In this document: positions 11,170 through 22,086 of the stretch, piece by piece | Layout: the number at the start of each line of letters is the position of its first letter | Numbering within the stretch: position 1 is the first letter of the stretch | From: Aedes albopictus | Lineage: Eukaryota > Arthropoda > Insecta > Diptera > Culicidae | DNA: 64,000 nucleotides | Direction of reading: 5' to 3' | NCBI RefSeq assembly: GCF_035046485.1 | Contig: NC_085137.1 | Location: 46,927,155 to 46,991,154, forward strand | Translations under genes and position numbers: made by a program | The notes under the pieces: generated by a model | The model's database searches: none | Told to the model about the DNA's origin: nothing | Seen by the model: only the letters and a program-made list of their open reading frames with translations

Positions 11170-13320
11170 ATATCTCAGAATTCTAGAAAAATGTTTCTTA
11201 ATAATGGGGAGATTCCCCTCTTAGGATCCCTCTCAGGATTATGGGGCAGTCTCTGGGGATTCTAATGGGATGTCTTTCAATACTGCAAGAGAACTTCTCT
11301 CAGGATTCTGAATGAATCTGTCAGGGAGTTCTGGGGATATCCGCCTAAGCATTCTGGGAGAATCCCGAGGAAAAACTTCTCTCAGGATTCTGAGGGAATC
11401 CATTTCGGGAGTCTGTGGAAATCCCTCAGGATTCTGGAAGAATTCCTCTAAAGATTCTGAGAGAATCCATGTTAGAAAATTGAAGTAATCTCTCCCAGAA
11501 TTCTAGGGAAATCTTTAATAGAATTCAGGGAGAATTCCTATTGGGAAAGTTTTTCTCTCTTTTCTGGGATTAGGTCTCTCAGGATGCTGGTGTGCTAATT
11601 TTTAGCAATTTGGAGGAATCCCTCACAGAAGGAAAGCTCAGAATTATGGAAGATCCCCCTCAAAATTCCGAAGGATTTTTTCTCAACAGTATGGGAATAC
11701 CTATCAGAATTCTAGGGAATCTCTGGATTCTAAGGGGTATTCCCTACAAGGGCTCCCTACCAAGGTTCAAATCCCTTTCAGGATTATAAGAAATTTCTGG
11801 ATGATCCGTGCTGATTCCTCTAAGGATTCTGGAAGACCCTCACTTAGGATCCCGCTCAGAATTCCGATGAAATCTTTTTCAGGATTCTCAGGAACTTCTC
11901 TCAGACTTCTTGGAGAATCATACTCAGCATTCTCAGAATTGTGGCGAAATTCCACTCAAAATTCTGGGGGATTATTTCGTAGGATTCTTGAGAAATCCCA
12001 CACAGGATCACTAGAATCCCTCTCAGGATTCTGCGTAAGATGCTTTTAAGATTCTGGGAGAATATCACTAAATATTCTGCGGGTACTCTTCCCCAGATTC
12101 TCTGTAAATTTGGCTTTCTGGGGCAATCCCCATCAGGATTCTGGGGAAATTTCTCTCAAGATTATGGGGAACTTGTCTCATGATTTCCCCTTGGGATTCT
12201 GGGGCTATATTTTTCAAGATTCTAGGGCAATTTCTTTCAAAATTATTATTTATTGAAGAATCTCTCACGAGATTCTGGGCAGGATTTTCTAGAGAAATTT
12301 GGATTTTGGAGAATCCCTCACATAGATTTTGTGATTCCTCTTAGGGTGCGGAAGAAATCCTTCTCAGCATTCTACGAGAATCCCAGTAGAATTCTGTTTT
12401 CTGTGTTCTGGAACAGTTGCTCCCTGAAATCCCTTCCAGGTTTCTGGGAGAATCCTTTTTAGTAATCTGAAAAAATCCCTGATAAGATTATGGGAAAAAT
12501 TTCTTGAGATTCTGTTGTAATAGTTTGAAGTATTCTAAGTTCTAAATTCTAAAGAAATCACTCTCAGAGTTCTGTGACAATCACTTTCAGAAGATTGGGT
12601 GAGTCCTTTCAAAGATTGTAGGGGAATGTCTTTCAGGAATCTGCGGTAATTTTCTGTTTTATGTGAGAATACCTCTCAGGATGCTGGGGAAGTCCATTCT
12701 AGAAGTTTTCGTAATCCCTTCCAGGGATAATCCTTATCAGATTTTTGGAAAAGTCTCTCTTAGGTTTCTAGATATATTTCTCACAAAAATCTGGAATTAT
12801 GTCCCTCTCAAGATGCTGGGAAATCACACGTAAAATTCTGAGGAATACCTTTCGGGATTCTGGCAGAATTATTTTCAGCAGAATGGATTCCTCCCATGAT
12901 ATTTTGGGAATTTTGGGAGAATACTTAAAATGATTCTGAGGGAATTCTTCTCAAGATTCTGGGATCCTGTCTCCCAGAATTCTGTGAGAGTATATTTCAG
13001 AATTCTCTGGCAATCCCGCCCAGTACTTTGAGGGAACTTTTCACGGGATTCTGGAGTAATCCTTCTTAGGGTTCTAAGCTACCCTTTTCAGGATTCAGGG
13101 TCATTTCTTTTAAGTTTCCTAGCATAGAATCCGAACATCTTTTTTTGTGAGAATCTCTCTCAGTATTCTAGATGAATTTTGCTGAAGAATGTAGAAGAAC
13201 CGCTCTTAGAATTCTTCTCAGCATTCTGGGAGAATTCATTTAAGGATTCTGGGATAATTCCCATTCCCTGTTAGGATTCTGGAAAATTTTGGAAGAACTC
13301 AAGGGAATCCCAACTAACAT
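11170..13320. repeat. Degenerate tandem array, ~23-bp unit
   Basis: About 2.1 kb of diverged units close to CTCTCAGGATTCTGGGAGAATCC. The unit is itself palindromic (GGATTCT-GGG-AGAATCC). Unit length varies from about 20 to 35 bases. Short open frames here are by-products of the periodicity. Confidence 0.85.
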
Positions 13321-13680
13321 TTATTGTGAATGTAAACGTCAACAAAGCGTCCTCAATACGGCTTGATGCTGAGTTACTGTGTTGTACATATAGATGGAAG
13401 CTTCTATGCAAGCCCTATACCAATGAATCTGGCGAACTTAATCAGCATGTATATGCTGTGCGAGAAGCTTCTATGCTACCAAGTCATAGCTCTTTTCTCG
13501 GCTCCTATGTAACCACTAACTGAATAACATCTTGAGAAGGCGCTTTTTCAGCCTTTTCGCAGTTGTTAAATAATAGTTTTACGGCATCCCCAAATTAAGC
13601 GTTTAAATATAATTAGGTTATGGATATCGTGACGCAATACATGTGGAACTGGAATTATCACTTTTAAAATTGAATAATTA
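13321..13680. other. Intergenic sequence, no gene seen
   Basis: A direct repeat GAAGCTTCTATGC occurs twice near 13397 and 13467. There is no coding or structural feature beyond that. Confidence 0.4.
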
Positions 13681-13765
13681 AAGTACTTGTCGCTATTTGG
13701 AATCGAACTCCCGATCTCTGTATCCACTGGTCCCGATGATGTCCTCGCTGCCACACTGCTATATA
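13680..13765 (-). repeat. tRNA-like SINE head fragment
   Basis: On the minus strand an A-box-like TAGCAGTGTGGCAGCGAGG is followed about 35 bases later by a B-box-like GAGTTCGATTCC. No cloverleaf of a functional tRNA can be drawn. Probably a SINE relic or tRNA pseudogene. Confidence 0.5.
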
Positions 13766-13884
13766 TAAATAACATAGAAAATAGCCCGTTTTGTTTTACT
13801 CCAGACAAGGCTTCATAATTGTGCCACAAGAAACCTTACCCAACTTCATCTTGCTGCAAAAGCTTGTGAAACGTCAAACGCAAT

Positions 13885-14480
13885 AATGTTTACATTGAAC
13901 AAGCTGTGTGATTGCGCCAACAGATTCTTCGTCACAGCTTCTAGCTGAAAGAGTGTTCTTTAAAAGGCTACGAAGCGCTGCTGTTTTGTGTTTTGGCAAC
14001 ATTACAAAACGTACTGTATAAAAGCAGCTGTTGTAGTGGCTGGGACTCTTACTCGATTTGCACATCTTCCGGAAAATCTTCCGGCATTGAATTAAGGTGC
14101 AATAAAAGCAACCCAAATAATTTCACAGCACAGTGATGGATAGCTGTAAAGAATTTGTGTAGTAGCTATATATCCCGCTTAAAGTTTGTTTTGACAATAA
14201 TATTAACATATGTTTACATTCGACAAGCCGTGTTGGTAAACCAACAGTTTCTTTATTACAGATTCTAGCCGTAATGAAATCGCATAACGGCCTTTAAAGC
14301 GCTGCTGGTTTGGGGATTTGTCAGTATAACGAATTGTACTGTATAGTAGCAGCTGTTTTGTTAGTGGGGACTCCTATTCGATGTGCTCAACTTTTCACAT
14401 CTTCCGGGAAATCTCCCGGAGTTGGAATAGAGTGGAGTAAAGGCAGCCCCAGTGACAAGCAATGGATTTCTGAAACCCGA
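13885..14480. repeat. Diverged tandem duplication, ~324-bp period
   Basis: 13891-14155 and 14215-14480 share TTTACATT, CCAACAG, GATTCTAGC, AAGCGCTGCTG, ACTGTATA, GCAGCTGTT, GTGGGGACTC-type and CACATCTTCCGG blocks in the same order and spacing. The copies differ by many substitutions and small indels. No coding capacity was found. Confidence 0.75.
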
Positions 14481-14680
14481 GTTTGGTAGCTGTATGGTGC
14501 TTGTTTTGCAGTCGTGTATTAGCTTATGATTTATATTTGACTAGCTTTCCTTTTATTCAGCGTTGACTGCTTTTACTCGATGGTTATACAACAGAAAGCA
14601 AATGACTGAAGCTTATAGCGCTGAAAATGTTAGTTGGGAAGCTTATCGTAGGATTCTGAGGCAAATACAACTATACACTA

Positions 14681-14896
14681 CCCGAGCAGAGTCTGACAAC
14701 AAAATGATAGCAAATCGAAAACTCGATTTGTATTCAACAGCAAATTGATATCACATTTTGATATCAGTTGGTCTTGACTAAATTTTATTTCAAACTTAGA
14801 TTTTGTTTCGCTGTCAATTCAAACTAGGTATATAAAAAAAAAGTTTTTAAGTTATTTCATAACTTCTAGGCAATCTTGTATAATAACTTCAGAAAT
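14681..14896 (-). mobile_element. CCCGAGC-type MITE, end truncated by the assembly gap
   Basis: It starts with CCCGAGCAGAGTCTGAC after a TA and matches, in reverse orientation, the right end of the complete element at 39320-39822, including ACAGCAAAT and GATATCACATTTTGATATCA. The other end is lost in or near the N run. Confidence 0.7.
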
Positions 14897-15396
14897 NNNN
14901 NNNNNNNNNNNNNNNNNNNNNNNNNNNNNNNNNNNNNNNNNNNNNNNNNNNNNNNNNNNNNNNNNNNNNNNNNNNNNNNNNNNNNNNNNNNNNNNNNNNN
15001 NNNNNNNNNNNNNNNNNNNNNNNNNNNNNNNNNNNNNNNNNNNNNNNNNNNNNNNNNNNNNNNNNNNNNNNNNNNNNNNNNNNNNNNNNNNNNNNNNNNN
15101 NNNNNNNNNNNNNNNNNNNNNNNNNNNNNNNNNNNNNNNNNNNNNNNNNNNNNNNNNNNNNNNNNNNNNNNNNNNNNNNNNNNNNNNNNNNNNNNNNNNN
15201 NNNNNNNNNNNNNNNNNNNNNNNNNNNNNNNNNNNNNNNNNNNNNNNNNNNNNNNNNNNNNNNNNNNNNNNNNNNNNNNNNNNNNNNNNNNNNNNNNNNN
15301 NNNNNNNNNNNNNNNNNNNNNNNNNNNNNNNNNNNNNNNNNNNNNNNNNNNNNNNNNNNNNNNNNNNNNNNNNNNNNNNNNNNNNNNNNNNNNNNN
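14897..15396. other. Assembly gap (500 Ns)
   Basis: Exactly 500 Ns, a conventional placeholder rather than a measured length. The non-LTR fragment on its right and the MITE on its left both run toward it. Confidence 1.
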
Positions 15397-15426
15397 CGGA
15401 TTAACCGAAAGGCCATATTGGCGACA

Positions 15427-15780
15427 TCAATCCTCAACTACCTGAAGGGCGCTTTGCATCAGGTCGAAAAGGGCGGTGATACACATACCAACTAACAATG
15501 CTAGGTAGTCGTCGGCAAAACCATAAGTAGGAAAACCGCTATTATTGAGTTGCCTCAATAGCGTATCTGCTACGAGATTCCACAAAAGCGGTGCCAAGAC
15601 TTCCCTTTGGGGGCATACACAAACACTGAATTTCCTAATCCCTGCTAGGCGCAATGTCCAGAAGAGATATCGGTTTTTGAGCATTTGATGAATCCAATTG
15701 GAAATAATTTGAGATATACCATGACTCCGTGTGGCTTCCAATATGGCATCGAAAAGCACAAGGGGATTACTGTAGAAGCT
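15427..15780 (-). pseudogene. Non-LTR retrotransposon reverse transcriptase fragment
   Basis: On the minus strand the frame carries reverse-transcriptase blocks: FDAILEATRSHGI, then CPQREVLAPLLWNLVADTLL, then GFPTYGFADDYLALLVG. FADD is the catalytic A/C motif of LINE-type enzymes. The usual GG of the PQGG motif is replaced by RE, so this copy is probably dead. The frame enters from SFYSNPLVL near 15780, where homology stops and a GGTAG-rich simple repeat begins. The 3' end runs toward the assembly gap. The clade is not certain (R1/Loa/Jockey-like). It is a different family from the fragments at 39-44 kb. Confidence 0.8.
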
Positions 15781-16025
15781 GGGTAGGACGGAGGATAGTG
15801 CAGAGGGTAGGATGCAGACAGAAGAGTTAGGGTAGAGGGTACAGTAGAAGGTAAAGTAGGCGGTAGGATAGAGGGTAGGGTAGATGATAAGGCTAGATGG
15901 TTTCTGTAGACCGTAGGATCGAGAGTTAAGTATGAGCGCAGAGTAGGAAGTTAGGATATGGGGTAGGTTAGACAGACAGTAAGGTAGGGGACAAAATGGA
16001 GGATTGGGTAGATAGTAGGGAGAAG
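15780..16025. repeat. Degenerate GGTAG-rich simple repeat
   Basis: Purine-rich run of GGTAGG/AGGGTAGAG-type units of variable 6-14-base length directly after the broken reverse transcriptase. It may mark its 5' truncation point. Confidence 0.7.
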
Positions 16026-16054
16026 AAATGAGATGAGATCAGATGCGACAAGAT

Positions 16055-17140
16055 GAAATTTTCTCGATATACCTTCAGGAATTCTTTCCGGGATTTTTCC
16101 AGGAATTCCTCTTGAGACTCTCACCAGGATTCCTCCAGGTGGTTCCTTCCGGATTTCCCAAAGTGTTTCCTCCTGGTATCCTTTCAGGGAATGCTTCAGA
16201 AAATCCTTAAAAAATTCTTTTGGGTATCCTAGTCCCAGCTCCTTCAGGGATTCCTGCTGGAATTCCTTCCGAGATTTTGTGCATATAAGAAGCCACGAGT
16301 GTCCATGAAAAATTGCCAAATGATTCGGGATTCATGTAGTGATCTCTTTATGGATTCTATCAGGTATTCTGCTCTACGGGATTCATCCAGGAATTACTTC
16401 AAGGATTTCTACCGCGATGTCTATAGAGAATCCTAACTTCGGACTAACGGACTTCTGTTGGGATTACTTCACAGATTCCAAAAAATCTACCATGATATAT
16501 TCAGAGAATCCTAGATTTTAAGTGTAAGTGCCGGGATTTCTGCTGATATTCTTTGGAAGAGTTGCCCCTGGATTTTTTTTTTAGGGATTCCTCCCGGGAT
16601 TTCTCCTGTAATTCTTCCCGGGTTTTCTTCTGTGATTCTTTCAAGGAGCTTCCAGCAAAGATTTATCTCAGGATATTTCCTGAATTCCTTTAGTAAATCC
16701 TCCCGAGATTTCTGCCGGGACTGCTTTAGAAAATCTTGAAAGGCTTCTTTCATAGTGAAATTCCTTTACTGCTGGAATTTCATCAAAGGCCCCTTCCGGG
16801 TTGTCGTAAAGGATTCCTTTAGAGGTTCCTGCTACGATCTCTTTAGGGATTCCTCCTGACATTCTTTAAAAGATTCATTCAGGGAATCTTTGCTGGGTTA
16901 TTTTAGGTATTCGTGCTGGTATTCCTGATGGAATCCCTTCACAGATTCTTTCCTGTTTTTGGCATTTCTCCAATCATTCCTCCGGGGATTTCTTCAATTA
17001 TTCTTCCAGGGATACCTGCCAAGCTTCTAACCGGAATTCCTTCCGTGATTTCTATAAGGATGTCATCAACGATTCTGTACGGGATTTCTTCTGGGATACT
17101 TCAGAGATTTCTTCTGCGGTTTTAAGCAGTTCCTCCCAGG
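16055..17140. repeat. 12-bp-periodic array, plus-type orientation
   Basis: Degenerate units close to GATTCCTCCNGG repeat with a 12-base sub-period, for example at 16580-16680. The same family recurs in either orientation at 21-26, 31-34, 47-52 and 58-59 kb. Confidence 0.8.
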
Positions 17141-17308
17141 GGTTCCTACAGGTGATGTTCATCCAGCGCGATTTAGAGCTGATGAGAGTGGGAGAGTAAG
17201 AGAAAATAGTTTTTGATGCACCTCTAGATATCTCTAAGATAGCTCTAGTAAACCTTGATTTCATCTGACAGCCATTTTCCTACTTTTCTTATCCTCTTTT
17301 TCACTCAT

Positions 17309-17398
17309 TATACTGCCGTGAATCGCATATTTGTCCGTGTCCCATTTGCATAGGAAACCCAGCAAAGATGGGACTGATATGCGATTCACGGCAGTATA
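17309..17398. repeat. Mini-hairpin repeat, copy 2
   Basis: Near-perfect 90-bp inverted repeat from TATACTGCCGTGAATCGCAT to ATATGCGATTCACGGCAGTA. The loop contains AGGAAACCCAGCAAA, as in the copy at 11089. Confidence 0.8.
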
Positions 17399-17399
17399 G

Positions 17400-18290
17400 A
17401 TGTATTGTATCCCTGGATTAGAATACAACGATAATAAAAAAAGTTATGCTAAAAAGCTCTATTTTCTTGGAACTACACCATCGATTTCCATTATTTTTTT
17501 TCGTGAAATCATGTGTTGTGTGTTTTACTGGAACTTCACTGTTGATACTATTTTTTTATGAAGATTAGAATTGTGAGGCCCCTTGGACGTTAACGGATTA
17601 ATGAGCCCTACGATTTGAATGTGGTCTTCGACAAAGTTAATAGAATAGCCTAGACCTAGACCACTTAAGAGCAACAAGGCTAATCTAACCCTCCATGACA
17701 CTTGAAAACAAAATGAAAATGATAAACAAATAATGCCCTTGTTCCACACTTTCAACTTTGCCCGTCCATCTGTCAAAATGCTCCCGTTCTTATCGCTTAC
17801 AGTTCGCCTTGGAAATGAAAACTTTTTCGTTGAGCTTCTAAAGATCAGCTAACAGAACAAGCCAACACTTTAAATCCCTTACACTGCATCATTTTTAAGG
17901 AGTTCAAGTGTTTTATCGTCTGAACTGTACAACGTGATAACTTCTGATTTAGCGTAGTCGATCACATTTCGAATAAGTCTACTTCAAAATAGAAGCTTAG
18001 CTATAAACTTCCTTGTAAACTTCAAAATGTGCGTTTTTGAATGCTCCTCGGACTAAATCATCGAGACACGGGTCACTACAACAGGGCGCAATAAGCCTCT
18101 TGGAGGGCAGTATAGCGGCTTCAACAGGGACAGAGACAGAGGACAGGAGCCAAACAAAAAGGAAATGAAATTGAACCGAATGGTTGGGTATGGTTTGGAT
18201 GATGGTGACGATACCGTTCGCGCGAGAGTAGGTACCCGCGCCATCCATGCCATGCGGATACGGTGATGCGATGCGATGCGATGAGAGAGC
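17400..18290. other. No gene recognised
   Basis: Moderately AT-rich sequence without clear repeats or exons. Near 18260 it has a short tandem of GCGAT units. Confidence 0.4.
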
Positions 18291-18299
18291 TGCGTCCAT

Positions 18300-19180
18300 C
18301 TTGTGAGTGAGCGAGCACTGAGCGTTTGTTATTCGTTAATTTGATGCGATAGGCACTCGCTGCTTGCGAATTCGAACGGAGCGCTCTTCGGCTTCAGTCA
18401 ATTTCTCACCGTCGTCGTAGTCGAAGCGATCTCTGTCTGATGGAAACGGAAGCGTTGTAAAGCGTCGCCGTCGTCGTTGTGGTCACCGTCGCCCATCTAT
18501 TGTGATCGGTTTAGTAGATTGTGTGATTGATTGGTTTGTTTTCCATTGTGATTGTGGCGTTTTTTACTGGGATGTTGTTTTATCGGAGGAAGTGAGGGAG
18601 TACATTTCTTATGAATCAGTGCGCTGTGAGTAATCAATGAATGTGAAAGTTGATCGTGTGAGGTAACTGTAAATTGTGTGGGGCGTTCAGACAGTGACAA
18701 CAAAACAAATGCAATTAACAAACGAATGTGATTGTGTAATGAACTAGGGGGTAAGCTGTGGCGCTTTTCGTCTGTGCAAACGTCGCCATTTAATACGATT
18801 TGAATTGGTGCTGCCGTTGTTGTTGTTGTTGCTGTGGTTGCTTTTGCTGGTTGGTGCCTTCTTTGTCAGCTCTTGGCGGCGCTCGCTGTTGCCCTGTACG
18901 CGCGGGGTCTTTTTGTGTTTTAATCTGATTCCTTCCGAATAAATTTTGCGCTCGTTCATACGCGGAATACCACTCGCTCTTTGCACTCTTCCATGGCGAT
19001 GCGATGGTTGCTGGTGATGAGTGGTCGGTCGGTTGCCTCCAGTGGCGACGGTGCGGTGTTCGGTCGGTCGGTTCTTCGGACAGTGCCTCTGATGGTGTCG
19101 TGAAGGTCTGCGCGCTGCTGCACACAACATACTCGGCAGCGATGGCACACTACGGGACGTTTAGGTAATCTAGCTGGCTA
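18300..19180. promoter_or_regulatory. Candidate promoter/5' exon island of an unidentified gene
   Basis: GC-richer than its surroundings and free of recognisable transposons. It has an initiator-like TTCAGTCA near 18394, CGTCGTCGT-type repeats, CAG/GTT microsatellite runs near 18810-18840, and at 19142 an ATG with eight codons ending at an AG|GTAATC donor-like site. That is the look of a first exon in an insect gene with long introns. Long minus-strand frames here are low-complexity antisense reading. Gene identity is unknown. Confidence 0.35.
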
Positions 19181-19499
19181 AAATTATTTTCAGACCATTT
19201 TCCCACTTTGTCCTCTTCTTGGTGTAACGTTCCAACTGGAACAAAGTCTGCTTCTCAGCTCAGAATTGTATAAGCACTTCCACAGTAATTAACTGTGAAC
19301 TTCCTCTACCAATGACGATTTTGCATGTTGTGTACCGGCTGACACGAAGATTTTCTATTCCAAAGGAAGTCAGCCTTTCCATTACGAAAGGTTTCTGGAC
19401 CGAATCGAAGCCGTCACCAAGCACAACCATTCATGTGTCATGTTCAGTACAATTTTTCACAATAACAAGTGACTATGAACAATGACTTATGACCAGCTA

Positions 19500-20030
19500 G
19501 TTTCGCCAAACGCCCCTTGATGCGGCGGTACACTGTGTGACGCGCGTGTATTGGTACTCTTGTGAAGCGGCGCACTGCCGCGCGGTGGCGGCGATTTCAT
19601 TCCGAAAACACTACACTCGTTTAGTGAGAGGGCAGGAAAAAATAAATATTTGTGTATGTGTATACCCATTTTAATATGTGTATACAATATTTCTAAGGTG
19701 ATTTTCTTCATGTTAAATGTTTCAGATGCATTTTTTCGTGCTCTCGCACGCCAAAAAGGCAGCCATTTTGACTGCTCTCGGTGCGGCGGTGCGCTCGATT
19801 GTGTCGCATCACCAGTAGCGACGGTGGCGACCCTCGTCGTACGTACATAGGTCCCCCAGCCATCCATCCATCCCGGTTCGAAGAAGAAAAAGACACATAC
19901 GATACGAACGACGGGAGCAACGCCGCGCCGCGCGACAAAAGCGTGCGACCAGACCGTGTAGAATACGCGAAGACAACGACCGCGCGCGTTCGATTCGTCT
20001 CCGAAGGAACAATAATTGAGTGAAGTTACA
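19500..20030. other. GC-rich, transposon-poor island
   Basis: CG-rich stretches (GCGGCGCACTGCCGCGCGGTGG, and CGACGACGGG-type sequence at 19910-19990) interrupt AT-rich sequence. It may be UTR or regulatory DNA of the same unidentified gene as 18300-19180. No domain was recognised in any frame. Confidence 0.3.
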
Positions 20031-20359
20031 ATAGGTTCAGGAAGATTGATTTCCTTTTGGATTGGTGAATATTTTTATCAGTAACGATTTGGTAAATGAT
20101 GCGTGGTGCTATTGTTACACAGTGCATGGAGGGCTTAAACGTGTAAACAAACAAACAGCTGTCATAGTGCGTATGTGTGCTGCTGGCTGTCATAGTGTAT
20201 TGCTGTGTACATTGAAAAATATTGAATCCCGTTTTCTCACGTTTCCACGTTTGCTAAGTATATGTTAAGCTTATCAGTAGTGACAAGTGACTCACGTTGA
20301 ATCACATTTCGCGGCTTTTTTGCGTATACAATAATAATTGAAGAAGATAAGCCGTTTTC

Positions 20360-20509
20360 CTAGAATCGGGCCCGGTCGCCATTGGCGGCGGTGTGCTTGG
20401 AATTCTCTTTGTCTCCAACGCCCAGCAGCAAGCTCGCAAGCAAATGGATAGCAGAGGCGAACAGGGCGAACCAGTGAACCGCACACATGGCAGCGGCGTT
20501 CGGGTTCAT
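20360..20509 (-). CDS. Possible small membrane protein or exon (49 codons)
   Basis: The frame from the ATG at 20509 has one strongly hydrophobic segment (CAVHWFALFASAIHLLASLL) followed by a charged tail. Its third codon positions are G/C-rich, unlike surrounding DNA. The frame also runs upstream to a good acceptor (CCTTTTCGCAG, ending at 20531), so it could be a terminal exon rather than a stand-alone small ORF. I do not recognise the protein. The same CTGCGAAAAGGTAAGG sequence reads as a donor on the + strand, so strand is not settled. Confidence 0.3.
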   Translation of the reverse strand: MNPNAAAMCAVHWFALFASAIHLLASLLLGVGDKENSKHTAANGDRARF

Positions 20510-20639
20510 CTCAGCCTGCAACCACCGGTCCTGCGAAAAGGTAAGGCCAACAGGCGCGCAGATATATTGAACCATTTAGAAAAATCAATATTCTTCCATA
20601 ACACATTCTGAACTCTCCGGGAGCTTGGTGTCTTTTTTC

Positions 20640-21050
20640 TGTCCCGTTCCCCGCGTGTGATTCGCCTTTGCTGCTGGCTGCCTGTCCCTCTGCTCTGCCC
20701 AAGCCCGATCCCGATGGTGTGTGGTGCTGCTCGAACTTCATCGTTGTCGTCGTGGTCGTATAGTAGTTGCCTTTGCCATCGTCGGCGACGACGACGTCGT
20801 CTTGCTGTTCCTCCCCTACTCCGCCTCCTTCCACCACACGGTCTACACGGTCGTATTCTTCTTTGGGATCGAGGTTGGGTTATTAGAGAAGCGCTTCGGC
20901 TTCATCGCCACCGCTCTAGTTGTACCTTCTTCTGGCATCCGCCTCCATCATCACCTGCTCCAGTCCTCTCCTGCAGGTTTGGTAGCGAGTCACTTTTTCG
21001 CGATTTGGTCACTATTTTCGACTGAGCTGTGTTGCGTGGTAATTCGTTGA
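20640..21050 (+). other. Coding-like GC-rich island
   Basis: The + frame through about 20800-20980 uses mostly C/G-ending codons and is hydrophobic (for example LLFLPYSASFHHTVYTVVFF), but it has no supported start, splice partner or recognised domain. A CTCCTGCAG acceptor-like site lies near 20973. It could be an exon or UTR of the gene suggested by 18300-20509. Confidence 0.25.
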
Positions 21051-21274
21051 TTGCATACTGAAAGTTCTCATACTCTCACACTCATATTATGATTCTTATT
21101 TCAATTAAGAAGGCTTTTGGCACATGACAAATCTTGAAGGAATTCCCGAATCCTAAATTGGGTTTATGAAGGCATTATTCAAGAAATCCCTTGAAAAAAT
21201 CCCCGGGAAATCCCTGGAGAAATCTCCCAAAAAAATTATATAGAAATTCTGATTCAAAATAGGGAAGTGGAACC

Positions 21275-21365
21275 ATCTCGGCAGGGGTCCTATTTTAGGC
21301 ACTTTTCTACTATAACTCAGCCAATTCTGAACCAATTGGCACAATTTTTGGAACGCGATGAGATA
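21275..21365. mobile_element. Palindromic element, left part (split by a Tc1-like MITE)
   Basis: The sequence TTTTCTACTATAACTCAGCC and AACCAATTGGCACAA matches the element at 22323-22541. It is interrupted at GGAACGCGATGAGATA and resumes at 21623 with TAGTATCTAGCCGTGTAC, ending near 21710. Confidence 0.7.
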
Positions 21366-21622
21366 CACTACCCGTCATAAGTACGGACTCACAAAAAGTA
21401 TTGCAACAATATTGCATCACCCTGACTCACCTCGATATCTCCAAAACCTGAGGACTTACAAAGATGCTGTCTTCAGGAAAGTTATTCAGAAGACCAAAAA
21501 CAACAACTTTTCTGAAGGCGGTATTTTTGTAGGTGTTCTGGTTTTAGAGATATCAAGGTGAGTCAGGGTGATGCAATATTGTTGCAATACTTTTTGTGAG
21601 TCCGTACTTATGACGGGTAGTG
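21366..21622. mobile_element. Tc1/mariner-type foldback MITE with TA duplication
   Basis: 257 bp with long, almost perfect inverted arms starting CACTACCCGTCATAAGTACG and extending about 85 bases. It is flanked by TA (21364-21365 and 21623-21624). It holds no transposase, so it needs one in trans. High arm identity suggests a young copy. Confidence 0.9.
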
Positions 21623-21710
21623 TACGTATAGTATCTAGCCGTGTACAAACTTTAAAGTCAATTTGTTTGGGGAAGAGTGCCCAAAATACCGGCCGCTGCC
21701 CAAGTGGTCC
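21623..21710. mobile_element. Palindromic element, right part
   Basis: Resumes the element split by the MITE at 21366-21622: TAGTATCTAGCCGTGTAC, then AAGTCAATTTGTTTGG and CCGGCCGCTGCCCAAGTGG. A third relative occurs at 61959-62045. Confidence 0.7.
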
Positions 21711-21754
21711 TGTATGAGCACCTCAAAACAGTTTTGAATTGCGTCCCAAAGGAA

Positions 21755-21995
21755 AAAAAACTTGTAGAATCCTCAGAAAAGTTCCTGGACTAATTCCTGA
21801 AGCAGTCTTTAAAAAAAATATCCAACAAATCCCTTACACAATTCCACTAAGAATCCCTGTAGAAAATGCTCAAAGAATTTCTGGATGCAATCTTCGACAA
21901 ATCATTGTGTATCCCAGGAGGAATTCTGCAAAGATGATTCCCTAGATGTATTCCTCTAAAATTTCGGCTGAAAAATTTAAGATGCAAAACTAGGA
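21755..21995. repeat. 12-bp-periodic array, minus-type
   Basis: Units such as GAATCCCTGTAGAAA and GAGGAATTCTGCAAA. This is the reverse-complement orientation of the 16-kb array. Confidence 0.6.
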
Positions 21996-22086
21996 GAAGT
22001 ATCCAACATTTTCCAGGTGTTACAATTGATAAGGTTAGAAGCAAAGGGGTGTAAGTGGCAAAAACTCACCTTCGAGTAAATGAGGT

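Noticed and set aside
11170..13320. CRISPR-like repeat array
   Set aside because: Eukaryotic context, no constant repeat/unique spacer alternation; units are contiguous and degenerate.
14876..15445. Long open frames across 14876-15445
   Set aside because: They are open only because the 500 Ns carry no stop codons.
18744..19148. 134-codon minus-strand frame
   Set aside because: Low-complexity antisense of microsatellite-rich, UTR-like sequence; Asn/His/Arg-rich with no domain.
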